From the NCBI GenBank assembly GCA_032358165.1, contig JAALGY010000023.1, forward strand, positions 1,116,001 to 1,180,000: a stretch of 64,000 nucleotides of DNA, read 5' to 3'. This DNA comes from Diplosphaera chodatii. Lineage: Eukaryota > Chlorophyta > Trebouxiophyceae > Prasiolales > Stichococcaceae. Each line of letters opens with the position of its first letter. Position 1 is the stretch's first letter. A model generated the notes under the pieces. That model was not told where the DNA came from and made no database searches. It was given only the letters and a program-made list of their open reading frames with translations. Shown piece after piece: positions 40,559-51,539 of the stretch. A program made the translations under genes and the position numbers.

Positions 40559-43500
40559 TCAGCAGGGCGAGAAGGGCGTGACACACAACGTTTTGATCGC
40601 CTGCTGCATGCATGTCCTTTCACCTGTAGCTGGCAGCGACACTTGCATGTGTGGCACCAATGCCAGCAGCTGACGCAACAGCTGCTGTGGCACTGCAGCG
40701 GGCTGCGTGTCCAGCTTCGGGACTGCTGGAAAGGCAGCCGCTGTACCATTTGCTTCCGGGCCGAGGTGGTCGCCCAGTAAGGCGGTGCTAGCAACAAGAC
40801 CAGACAGGGCGCCGGGGTTGAGGCTTGCCACTACAGCAAGCGCCTGCAGCACATCGATGGGGCTCAGGCGCTGCCTGAACAGCTTGCTGAAGGTGTCCCC
40901 CTGCCGGGGCGCAGGCAGTCACAGCAGGCGCGCTGTGCTGCATGCATCATGAAGCGTGTGAAACGTGTGTGCATGGTGCTCACACCGCTGAATATGCATA
41001 CCTGCTGCCAGCCACGGGCAAAGGCACGCGCCTCCACGGCGGATGTGCAGTGCACACTGTCCTGTGTGCCCAGCAGTCGCTCTCTGCCCACCGCCAACGC
41101 CTCCTGCGAGCACAGTGTCTGTTCAGTTGCGAACTGTCTGGCCGGCGGCATGCTGTGCGTTGCAAAACCGATTGCCCGATTGCTGATGGCTGCCGTCAGA
41201 GGTGGTGTGCCCAGGGGCCCCACCATCAAATCTATTTCTTATGTTCAACAGCTGGTGCCAGTGCTGCTGACGTTTGGCAAGCATGCACTGCATCGCACCT
41301 CCTCAGCGCTCATGCTGCTGCTGGACACGTTGCATCCTGGCGATTCATGATGTGGGCTAAAGGCCCCAGAGTTGACCTGCGCATCCTCAGCATGCCGAGC
41401 GTCCTCAGCTGCACGCCTGGCCGCCTCGGCTGCAGCCTGCTGGCAAACAGCATGGCATGTTCAGTGCTGCACTTGTGAGCATCTCAAGAGCTCCAGAACC
41501 CTAGCTACGTCCTGATTGCCCAGTCATGTGGGCGGCACCGTGCAGGGCCAGACTGCTTCAGCTGAACACCCGGCACACCTGACACTTCTCCTCTGCAAGC
41601 CGGATGGCATCGGCGGCCGCCTTCTGCAGCAGGTCGGCCTCGGCATCCACCTGCGCCTGTGCGGGCGGGCCCCATCCCCCGGCGTGCTCACCAGCAGGGC
41701 TGCAGCCATGCCTGCCATGCTGACGGTGGCGCAGCCGCTCTGCTGCGCGCTCCTGCTGCTGCTGCTCCTCCTCCGCCGCTGCTGCCGCCGCCAACAAACA
41801 GTGCTGCAGGCTGGCCTCTGCCAGCAGCCGCAGCCGCTTTGCCGAGCGGTCACCTGCGTCAGTGCGCCAGCAAACAGGTTGCGCCTGCCAGCCGACATAT
41901 GGCATTGAGGTGATGTGCGGGTCACAACAGCCTTGCCGTGGTGCAGGTGACCGCCTTTGCTGTAAGCCCCAACCTCAGCGCACCTTCTGAATATGTGGTC
42001 ACCGCTTCAAAGGCGCTGCCGCCCCGTCCATTGACGACAGCTGAACGCTGCAGCGGAGGGCTGCCAAACTGCCAGCAGCGACGGCCAGAGGCTGCGCACA
42101 GATGATCGTCGTCCGACTTAGGGGTGTGGCCGCCTGAGTTCGACAGCGACCGTGACGTCTGCTGGCCCCTCGGCTGCCGATGTTGCTGGTCTCGCTCCTG
42201 TGCCGTCTGCCTGGGGTCCCAGGGCTGCGGGCTGCTGGCGACCTGCATTGGCGATGGCAGCTGCGCGCCACTGCTGATTGTCATGGGGTGGTGCGGCGTG
42301 GATTCCAATGACCCGCTGGGCTGCCGCTGCGCCCTGTGCACATGGGGCGTGATATTTTTCAGGGAAAAGGCAACAGCAGATAGCGAGCGCAGCAGTCATG
42401 GGGGAGAGGTGTGCCATCTTTGGCACAGGCATATGTGGCGTGACTGCATGGACTGCACCCAAAATCGCACTTGGCAGGCGAGAACATGCCGCTGCTGACG
42501 CGGCGGGACAGGTGACCGTTCCAATGATTCTTGATGGCGTTGTCAGTGCGGCCGGGCATGTACTTGGCGATGGACGCCCAGCGGTTGCCTAGCTCGTTGT
42601 GCTTCTCCACAATTGTGCACTCCTGCGACGAGATGCGGCGGAGCACGTGACGGCAAAGCAAAACAATGCTGTCAATGCATGTCCTGTGTTGGGTTGAACC
42701 CCAAATGTGCGCCATTGCAGTTGCAGCACTTGGATCTCAAACATCTTCGGGCTCAAGGGAGAACAGCGATGCGTGTGTGCACGCAGAGCAGATCACGGCG
42801 GTGCACCTCCTCGTAGGTGAAAGTCTCCTTCTTCAGGGAGGGGTCCAGCTGATTATACCACCTGCATGCGCCAACTAACCTCTATCGCATGTCAGCCAGC
42901 TGCAGGACGATACCATCTTGTCATGTGCGAAGCACCGTCCGCGGACGCTCAACCGGTTATCGCAGCAAGCTCAGGCGCACCTGAGCCTGCAGCTTTTGCC
43001 GTTGCGTGTCGGACTGCCCCCCAGCATCTGCACACGACATGATAGGGCAGCCTCATGAGCATGCGCTCGCATCGCCATCGGGATCCCGAAAGTGCATGCA
43101 AGGCGTCTAGACACAAATGCTTGTCGCAGCAATGCCGAGCAGGAGGTTTCATGTCGTATGCACCGTTTAGGCCGTAACGAACGGGACGCACCTGAGCAAT
43201 TGCTGACCAGTTGCCAGGCCCTTGCGTGCTCACCAGCGTTCGCAACCTGTCGTCCTCCTGAGTGTAGCATGAAAGACTTTAGCTACTGAGGCTTCCATGC
43301 TTTCGAGGTCGGGACCTGCGACGTGCCGCAATGGTTGTCGAACCAGGGGGAAGAGCAGCTCAGGTTGTTGCGCTGCAGCCTGTGCAACGCACCTCCTGCG
43401 TCCAGGTGCTGCGCCTTGACAACCTCGAGGAGCCATACTCCTCTGAGCTTGAAGGCTGCAACTGCGCCTCCATCTGATGCAGGATCGAGGCACCAGACTG

Positions 43501-43827
43501 CTGGTTTGTTCCTTCCCCTTGGGTGCCGGGGGGGCCGTCCTGGTTTGGCGCGCTGCTCAGGCCATGTCGTGGGATGCCGTCCTGCGATGACGCATTTGCA
43601 TGGCCGAACTGATCAGTCGCGATGCCAAACGTTAAGGGACGAGCCGTCTGATGCCCTCCGTGTCGGTTGTGTTCGAGTCTGTCAAGCTCATCCCTAGCAT
43701 TTTCGTCATGCCCCTTGCCGTGTACGGGCAAGCCCAGTCCAAGACTGGACTTTGGAGATTGCACACTTCTGTCATGGCAGGGCTGCAGCGCTGTTGCTGC
43801 AAACCCCCTCAGCATCCGGACATACAT
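40559..43827 (-). CDS. R2R3-type MYB transcription factor with coiled-coil tail
   Basis: DNA-binding regulator with two MYB repeats. Exon 1 (43393-43827) codes for a Gln/Ser/Gly-rich N-terminus ending STWTQE. It is spliced to [22 protein letters not shown], then [27 protein letters not shown], and [40 protein letters not shown]. The W-x19-W spacing and the [15 protein letters not shown] and [12 protein letters not shown] helices are canonical. Downstream exons hold Ser/Gln/Pro-rich text ([18 protein letters not shown]). Then comes an Ala/Glu/Gln coiled coil near 41350-41905 ([40 protein letters not shown]). The last exon ends [15 protein letters not shown] ... VTPFSPC. The tail exons (40559-41300) are assigned by phase and proximity and could belong to another transcript. 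Confidence 0.85.
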
Positions 43828-45584
43828 ACCGGACACTGCGCTCGTCCGCTACCATGACATGATCGTTGCTTGATCAACGCCTACATTGTTACCAGCATCA
43901 ACAGCACCCATCCAGCGCCAGCAATGGACAATATTATACCGCCGAAGCCCGACTGCTGTGCTGTATGCAATGCTCTGCATGACACCTGCCTGTCCGCTGG
44001 CTCCAGCTGTTGCTCAATTGAGACGTCCGTGAGCTGGCACATCACACAGGCACCTTTTATATCCGCACGGCTTCACCCAAGGCACGATGGGCCCTGCTGG
44101 CACAGGCCACAGTCCAGTCCGTGTTCAACGGTCACCTACCGAATGCATTCATGTACCGATGGCCACAAACACTTGAAGCTTTTCGAAACAGCAGTGTGTG
44201 TACGAGCAGTCGAGGAATCACCATTGATGCAGAATAGGTCATGCAGGAGCATGCCTACCCGTGAACTCTTCCGTAACGTGTTATTGCCATCAATGTTGTG
44301 CTGCGCACACACACGAGTGACGGCTTGCCATGCAAGTGTTTGCGTGCGCCCACCTGCAGGCAAGCAGGCTCTTTGCAACTGCTTTCGAATGCTGACGCCA
44401 GCGATGCAGTTTGACTTCTTCATGGTGTGCAAGCTAGTACCTGGTCGACGACAAGCAGTTCCTTCAGCTAGTGTCCGACACTGCTGGCGCTGCTGGCTGC
44501 GCAGTGTCTGCTGGGCGCTGCGCACGATGCTGCTTTGGGTTGGTCTCCTCCTGAACCCGGTGCAGTTGCTGCTGGGGCGGCAGCTGCTGTCCCGCTGACC
44601 CTCTGGCACGGCCTTGCTGCTGCTCCCAGTACTGCTGCAGCGGCTGCTCGAATATGTACTTGCCACTGGCGACACCAACCCTACAGCCACATCGGCAGTC
44701 AAGTTCCTCGGGTCATTCAGCACACGCCAGTGCGGCCAATCCTGGGTGAAGCACGAGCGTGATCGGCAGCTCGCCGCATCAACACAGAGCAGAGCTCACC
44801 CAGCAGCCACCAGATAGTGCAACGGCTTAAGCCGGCCGCCCAGCGCTCGCCGCATTGACATGACGGCCGCTGACTATGGGCAACAGAATGCTACGGACTG
44901 CTTCAGTGCGATAATACACGCCCTGCTTTGCCTGGACTTACAGTGCCATCGTCCGAGCACCCGAGCTTCGAGGTGTTGATGAGCCTGGTCACTAGGCACC
45001 CCCGTGGCTGTCACCAGCGGTGTCTGCTTGTTAGCAGCAAACACACGCGAAGCAGGCAATGGGTCAGACGTAGAATTGATGACAGAGGCTGCTAGGAGTA
45101 GGCTAATAACAGTCTGACAATCGCAGTTTTACTTTCAGCAAGGAAGCTGGAAAATGTGTACTGTCAGGTCGAGCTATGAGTGATGCCAGCAGCTCAGCAC
45201 GGATGAGCAGGGTTTGAGCGTCATCACCGTGCGCAGGCGGAACAACACACAGCATATCACTAGTAAAGACGTGTGTTCAGGATCAACCCTTCGCTTTCAA
45301 ACCCATTCGACTGCGCGGCAGTCGCCGAGAAGAGGGCTTCTGTGCATCCTGCGTCACACAGGCGGTGGCCTTTCTGCCACAATTTGGGGGGCCTTTTCTG
45401 GTTGACGTTTGCAACTTGGCCGAAGTGTGGACATCGTGCTGCGCACAGCAGTCGTGCAGTGCAGGCGGCGCAGTCCGCAGCACTCGCCTAGCACGGAGTA
45501 GTTTTCGAAGCGACAAAAGGGACGCCTCTAATGGCGATCGGCAAGGGGTTTGTATGCACAGAGGCTGTGCAGCGGTAGGATTCG
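43828..45584. other. 1.75-kb region between MYB and tubulin acetyltransferase genes
   Basis: Divergent spacer likely to hold both promoters. On the minus strand, 44450-44735 can be read as a Gln-rich segment (GKYIFEQPLQQYWEQQQGR) with a plausible CCCAG acceptor. It might be an upstream exon of the MYB gene or an unrelated small gene. No other feature seen. Confidence 0.4.
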
Positions 45585-48037
45585 ATGGACGTCGACGCGG
45601 CCGATCTGCTCGGCGAGGTGTGCGGGTGTTCAGGGCAAGTTGTGATCACGCCAAGAAGTGCTTCGATTTCACTTGTGCAAGCGATGACCGCAGATCGCTT
45701 CTTGGCGCTGATGGATGAGTGCTCGTGTGGATGTGTTGAGCTATGCCAGCATCGCAGGGTGTGTGTTGTTCGCAGGTGCAGTCAGCAGCTCCATGTGGTG
45801 GCGTGCACATCACCACTTGGGATGGCCCCAGCATCGGTCAATCTTCGCCTTTTCTCACACGACAGCATCTGAGCACCTGCAAAAGCGAATTGGCGCTGTC
45901 GTCGTTGGGGCCCCTCTGTTCTGCACTGATGGTTGTCCTGGCCATTGCAGATGCACTGTCAAGGGCACAGCAAGCGCACCTCGCGGCACTTGTAGACGTG
46001 TTTGGGCGCCTGTCCGCCAAGGCACAGGTGGCTGTTTCACTGGCAGCTGAGTATGCATCTTCACAGCAAGTTCAGCTCCGGACATCAACACCGTGTGTCA
46101 GCATTCAACCCTCCAAACTATTTTCAACATTTTTGGCATTGTAGGGACTGCCTGCACCTGTCACAGACCTGGGTAGGACACGGACGCACGGCCACGTGCT
46201 CTATCTGGCGTCTCAAACTGCAGAGTCACGGTGCGATGTGGTTGCAAAGCGGACACAGGGACACGAGATGTACCTTGACGCTCAAAGTTGCCATGGCAAT
46301 GTCAGCGCTGCATGCAGACAACTTGCACCATGCTTGTGTGCAGGACGCAAGTTGTCGGCGGCTTGAAAATAGGCTGCAAGCGGCTGTTCCTTCACTCACC
46401 ACACAGTAAACAGTATCTGGAGATGAGCCCTGACTGCGTCCTGGACTTTTATGTGCATGAGAGCTGCCAGCGCGCAGGCATTGGCCGCGCCCTTTTGGAG
46501 GTGAGCCATCACCATGTGACCAAGTGCTCTGAGTGTACGGCTGCGACTGCGTCTCATGCTGCCTGCATAGCGTAGGATCAAGTGGTCACGCTGGTGGCGT
46601 TCCTACTGAAGCTGCTTTTCTGCCCCAACACAGACCTTCCTGCAAGAGTCTGGCAAGACAGCTGCGATGCTTGCATATGATAGGCCATCCCCAAAATTGA
46701 AGTCGTTCCTTGCCAAGCACTACGGTGAGGAGCGTGTTTTCCTTCTCCCCAGCAGTATTGTGTGTCCATGACCATTTTGTGGAGTCCTCGAAAATGTGTG
46801 CCTCCTAACGCAGGATTGGTAGCCTACCAACCGCAGATCAACAACTATGTAGTGCGTGTGGCATTCATATTTTCAACAGTTGTGACCGCTTGTGTTGCTC
46901 AGCACTATGGATCAACCCCTCGGCATTGAATCGTAATTCAAGCGTTCTGCAGGTTTTCAACGAGTTCTTCCAGACAGAGGCAGCCAATCAGCAGTCGAGA
47001 TGCCGCAAGGTCCTGCAGGTGAGGGGCATTCGTGTCTTGACAATCCACCATTGTCAGACCTGCTGCTGTGCCTGTTGTCGATGGTGCAGTAGCCACTGAC
47101 TGCCCTGGCATCGGACGTTGGCCAGGTGGAGGCCATTGCCTCGCTGGCGTCGGGACAGCGCTCGGCCAGCTCCCCATCAGCCATCAGCCCGCCCGCCACC
47201 TCGCCGCAGCAGGCCGCAGGGCCGCCGCCAGGCAGGCTGGCAGCGGTGCGCGCCAGCAGCTCTGCCATGGAAGTAGCTCCGACGGGCGCCAGGGCGGCCA
47301 ACGTTGTGGCCGCGCTCACAGCAGCGGCACCCGCAGCCAGCTCGCTGCCGGCGGGCTGCGTCAGCCCGCCAGCGTCGCCATTCACAGGCCGCTCCCCTCC
47401 AATCCCGCATGCGACGCCGATGCGGGCTGCCGGCATCAGTCAGGGTCCACCGCCCGGGCAGTGGCGCATGCCGGCCGCCGCCTCGCTGGCTCGAGGACTG
47501 TCCGCGCCGCAGCCGCCCACCGGGGCATGCCCGCCGACGCCTGCAGCGCTGGCACTGCACGCCACCACCAGCCAGCAGCTGCCAGCACAGCAGCGGCTGG
47601 ACACGAGTGTGAAAGCTCAAGCAGCCCAAACGCTGACGCGCACCACACCATCGGTGCAGCAGCAGCAGCAGCATGAGCAGGACTCGAGTGCCGCGTCCGT
47701 GTCAGCAAGGCAGCCAACGGCACCATCACCTCCAAGGCCGATCAGCAGAGAGAGTGCTGGTCCCCTTGGCAGCCCATTGCGCACGCCCTGGGCCCTGCAC
47801 ATCGCAGAGGTGCGCAGCTGCTGCACATGCGCCTGGTTTGCTGACATCAGGCTGGCGCTCAGTCAAACTCTTCGTTGACGCTCAGCGTTGACGCCTGATG
47901 CACGTCATTCGCAGGACACCAAGGATGCAGTGGCAAGTCTGCAGCCAGCAGCAAGGCGTGCTGACCTCGTTCGTAGCCCGGCTCGACGCCCACTGCAGAC
48001 ATACCAAATGGGTGGATCAATTGCCACTCAATCTTAG
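45585..48037 (+). CDS. ATAT1: Alpha-tubulin N-acetyltransferase (MEC17/ATAT1 family)
   Basis: Acetylates Lys40 of alpha-tubulin inside microtubules, typically of cilia, using acetyl-CoA. Start MDVDAADLLGEV. The exon at 45951-46027 reads LSRAQQAHLAALVDVFGRLSAKAQ. The next reads GLPAPVTDLGRTRTHGHVLYLAS. Then VVGGLKIGCKRLFL, EMSPDCVLDFYVHESCQRAGIGRALLE, MLAYDRPSPKLKSFLAKHYG, and QINNYVVFNEFFQTEA. These match the ATAT1 core motif by motif: LDFYVxE, QRxGxGxxL for acetyl-CoA, YDRPSPK, and the QxNNxVVF strand. The C-terminus is a long Ala/Pro/Ser/Gln-rich region with a Gln run and ends TYQMGGSIATQS. It is disordered like the tail of other ATAT1 proteins. The first intron boundaries (45700-45950) are uncertain. 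Confidence 0.9.
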
Positions 48038-48601
48038 AGTCCTGCAGTTCCTGCAGCTCAGTGGCTGTTCAGGCATGGTGCGTGGTACACCGAGCAGCAC
48101 AGGGAGCAACGCAACGCAGCAGCAGCAGCGACAGCAGCACTGTCGGCGCAGACGCCGCAGCAGCTCGAACGTGTATCAGCTACAGCAGGATCTACAGCGG
48201 CCAATGAAAGAGGCCTGCTGCACACCTCCAGAGTTGCTACCCACCCCAGTCTAAGTGGTCTCTGGGTGCATTTGCAGTGACATAAACGCCCCTGACGCCG
48301 AAAAGCTCTGGCAGCTGTCAAGTAACACCACCCTGACATAAGCATACAATGCTGCCCCAAGAGCATGGTGTAGATCCGTGTCCTCATACGTGAGCTGACC
48401 GCTTTCTGGACAGCAGACCTTATATCCTTACGCAAAGGCCTGTGTTGAAGCATCATCTATGCAGACTGCAATCTGCATACATGGTGCCGCATCTGTTTTC
48501 TGCTTCGATCATGCCATGTGTAACCTAAAACAATAGATTTCGCCTGGACACTTGCGACCCTCTGCTGCATGTATATCGTTGCACTCCACCATACTAGGAG
48601 A
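48038..48601. other. Convergent intergenic region
   Basis: 3' flanks of the tubulin acetyltransferase and the GST gene. A short plus frame with Gln/Arg runs (48074-48254) might be an alternative terminal exon of the acetyltransferase. Nothing else seen. Confidence 0.4.
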
Positions 48602-49954
48602 TCACAGTCTGCTTGGTGGGGATACAGTAGCTGCCATGCGCTTTGCAACCATGTGCAGGAATTTGGACACATCGCTATAGTGTGGTTCTGTCGCAGCCTT
48701 GACTCGCCCCTGCCACGCCCGCACCCTGCCGAAAGGCATCAGCAGCGCGTCCTGCCGTGGCACATCTGGCGCCGCTGCCTCCAGCATCGCCAGCTGCTCC
48801 AGCTCGCAGCATATGAGCAGGTCTGCGAGTGGAGGCAGAACGGGCTTACCGTGTGGAGCCTGTATGGTGACGCTGCGTCAACAGTGCATCCAGCAGAGAG
48901 CATGCACCACTCGTGTCAACAGTATCGACGATGTTCACCGGCAATGCTGATGTGGTCGCCAGCCACGAAGTCGGTGTCTCTGAGCCACACGTCGTCCAGC
49001 GCCTGCGTCATTGGGTGCTTGAGAGTCTGACGGACAGCCGCACACTGCTCGTAGCACCAGGCAGGCACAGTGCGCGGTGCTGCAATCATGCACACTAACC
49101 TTGAGCGCTTGGTTTAGTGTGTCCATCGCAAGTTTCCCCAGCAGTTTGTCATTGTCTGACGGCCCGCCCAGGTTCCGGATCAGGACATTGTGAAATACCT
49201 GCCGATGGAGCCGGTAATGCATGGGTGGTGCCAGGACTGCTGCACACGCATAGTTGGGTGGGAGGCTGGCAATGCTCTCAAGCTGAGGGAGCACAACACG
49301 AACCACTCACCAGGCGGGCTTCTCCTGCACGTACAGTTGAATGCTGCCAGTCGAGGGCAGCATCAACCCGTGCACGCTGCCGAGCGTCTGATGGATACCA
49401 GTGGCGGATCTTGTTGCGGGTGGTCGCCAGGTATCTGAGGATGGCCGCGCTCTCTGGCAGTGCAAAGTCGCCCTCCTGCGCAGTGTGTGCTGTACCTATC
49501 GGGTGTGACATGCGCTCCAGATGCTGGATTTTTACACCAGAGCCTCACCCAGGGTTCAAGCAACACTTCGGATTAGTGTGCAGGTCTATAATAGCCAAAA
49601 GAAGCACCTGTAAGCAACACCAACCTGTAAGCATGGTAGCTTGCCGAGGGGATTGACCGCGAGGTATTGTGGCGACTGCTGTTCCTTCTTGGCGATCTTC
49701 ACAGACCGCTCCTCAACCTCGATGCCGCACACCCTTGACAAAACAGGCGCCAATGGCATTGTAGCGACCATGTGCGATGTTTCTGTCATGTGACATAATG
49801 CAGCTCTGCACGCTGTACTCACCGCCTCACACGAGCATGCAACATACCGCCCATGGCGCAGTCGAGGGTATCAGTCCTACCTGCAAAAGATCACAACGGC
49901 GCGGGACGGCTGACTCATGAGGTCCACGTATATCACCGGCTTGCCGCCTGACAT
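48602..49954 (-). CDS. GSTT: Theta-class glutathione S-transferase
   Basis: Conjugates glutathione to electrophiles or reduces peroxides; theta enzymes use a catalytic Ser near the N-terminus. The start MSGGKPVIYVDLMSQPSRAV gives the QPSR active-site motif. Next come EVEERSVKIAKKEQQSPQYLAVNPLGKLPCL and ESAAILRYLATTRN...HWYPSDARQRARVDAALDWQH, the GSH-binding ES pair and the WYP..RARVD..LDW signature of plant theta GSTs. Later exons read QVFHNVLIRNLGG, MDTLNQALK, DDVWLRDTDFVAG-type text and the helix AWQGRVKAATEPHYSDVSKFLH. About seven exons; length near 240 residues, usual for the class. The ATG chosen sits just before the beta-1 strand. The neighbouring hypothetical gene starts within about 200-350 bases on the other strand. 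Confidence 0.88.
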
Positions 49955-50156
49955 CCTGCCCTCGGTCACGATGATCTGAGGGATCTGCCGTGGGCTTTCC
50001 TGCTGGAGTTCCGGAAGTGGTGCGATCGGTCGGCGGGACGCCGTGCAACAGTGCGACACAGCAGCAGCCTGTCTACTATTCCTGGACCAAGAAGAAGACC
50101 TGAGTGCTTGGTGGGGTTTGCGTCTTGCACCAGGTTTGCATCTGCTGGTATCGTTG

Positions 50157-50873
50157 ATGACTGATGCTTACGTTAGCAAACCCTGGCAACAAACTTGCCA
50201 GCGTGCCACCCTGCCGGTGACCTGTGCGTGGGTTTGCCAGGTCTCACAAGCCAGATGGACGCACACTCGCGTGTGTCAGTATCGAGCGACTCGACAGACG
50301 ATGCGCGTGCCCCGGACGCCCCTCAAAACCAGCGGCAACACCCCTACAGCCGGACGGCCCAAAGCGCTGGTGTCCCACGGCCTCGCTGAGAAGGCAGCAC
50401 CGGCTGTGCGCAGGAGCCCCAGCCAGACCTCCCTGACACTTGCCGACACTGAGGTGCAAACAGACAGCCCGCCGTGCCTGCAAAAACTCAGCAAGGCAAA
50501 GCAGCGGTGCAGCCAGGCCCTCAGGCCAGCACTAGGCGCTTTTGCTGCAGCCCAGCTAGTTTTGGTGTCGCCTGATGGCGAGCAAACTTGCAATGCCCAC
50601 ATGCTGAACTATATCCCACCTAGCCCTGCACGGGCAGCAAGGATACGTGGCACTCTCATAGCACAGTCTGCCGAGTCTAGCAGCCAGCAGTCTCAGTCCA
50701 ATGGCAGCCGCACCAGCAACGGCTCCCAGAGCTCTGAAGTGTTGCGGCACAGACGGCCCATCAACAGGGACCCGCTGGCAAAGGTTCCCTTTGTTGGTAA
50801 CCGCGCGCCCGACTTCCCACCCAGCCGCAGTCGGATGACGTTGGCAGAACGTGCAGCTGCTGCGGCCAGCTGA
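50157..50873 (+). CDS. Hypothetical Ser/Arg/Gln-rich protein
   Basis: Not recognised. One uninterrupted frame with in-frame ATGs at 50157 and 50301; the second gives 190 residues. Text includes PRTPLKTSGNTPTAGRPK, a TLADTEVQTDSPP patch, LRPALGAFAAAQLVLVSPDG, a Ser/Gln/Asn stretch (SSSQQSQSNGSRTSNGSQSS), and an end reading RRPINRDPLAKVPFVGNRAPDFP...LAERAAAAAS. The C-terminal block looks conserved in style (basic, Pro-rich), but no domain is visible. Intronless as drawn. It could instead have a first exon upstream, since a good acceptor lies near 50240. Confidence 0.45.
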   Translation: MTDAYVSKPWQQTCQRATLPVTCAWVCQVSQARWTHTRVCQYRATRQTMRVPRTPLKTSGNTPTAGRPKALVSHGLAEKAAPAVRRSPSQTSLTLADTEVQTDSPPCLQKLSKAKQRCSQALRPALGAFAAAQLVLVSPDGEQTCNAHMLNYIPPSPARAARIRGTLIAQSAESSSQQSQSNGSRTSNGSQSSEVLRHRRPINRDPLAKVPFVGNRAPDFPPSRSRMTLAERAAAAAS

Positions 50874-51539
50874 CACAGGGTATGTGTTCAGGACATAGCT
50901 ACCGACGCTTTGGCGCGGTCGTTCACCTTCAGCTGTTGACTGGTTTTGTACAATCATCGGGCGACGAGATCATCGGAAAGGTTCAGCAGTGGCTTTGCGG
51001 CTGTTGCTGAGGGTTTTGATGCCGACATGAGCAGCAGTCCACAGTCCTCTGACACTGCTGCTTGAGACACGTTGATGTGGCAACGATTTTTGCACGGGTG
51101 CTCTATTCATTCTTACTTGCGTGCTCTTGCGAGAGCGCGCCTGCTTGATACCATGCAAGCATTGGTCCAGCTACTTGCTTTCAGTTCTTGTGGCATACCG
51201 TACTGTGGTAGTTGACAACGATTCGGATGGTGCCCTGCTGTGTTATGCTGAGATGGCACACATACAACTCTGGACCAACAGTACATACGTTGATGTGCCT
51301 GCACCGTCGAGAGGTTGTGTCGTGTGCTAGCACATTCTCTGCTTCAAATTCTGAGGAGGTTGCCAGACTCTGGCAGCCAGAGGCGATAGTTTGAGGTCAC
51401 CCTGCAGCAGAAGTGGGGACGCTGCGATGAAGCTGGGGCGACCTCGCACCATCCGGCAATCAGTTTGCCCTCACAAACGCGTGCAAGTCAGCAAGGTGTT
51501 GCGCAACTGTGTAAGGATCCCCCACTCATCGAACCTACA
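50874..51539. other. Intergenic region before the C2/coiled-coil gene
   Basis: About 670 bases with short open frames only. Likely promoter and 5' UTR of the next gene. No named element. Confidence 0.4.

Noticed and set aside
48074..48254. Gln/Arg-run frame as a separate gene
   Set aside because: Short, downstream of the acetyltransferase stop, no domain; more likely 3' UTR or an alternative exon.
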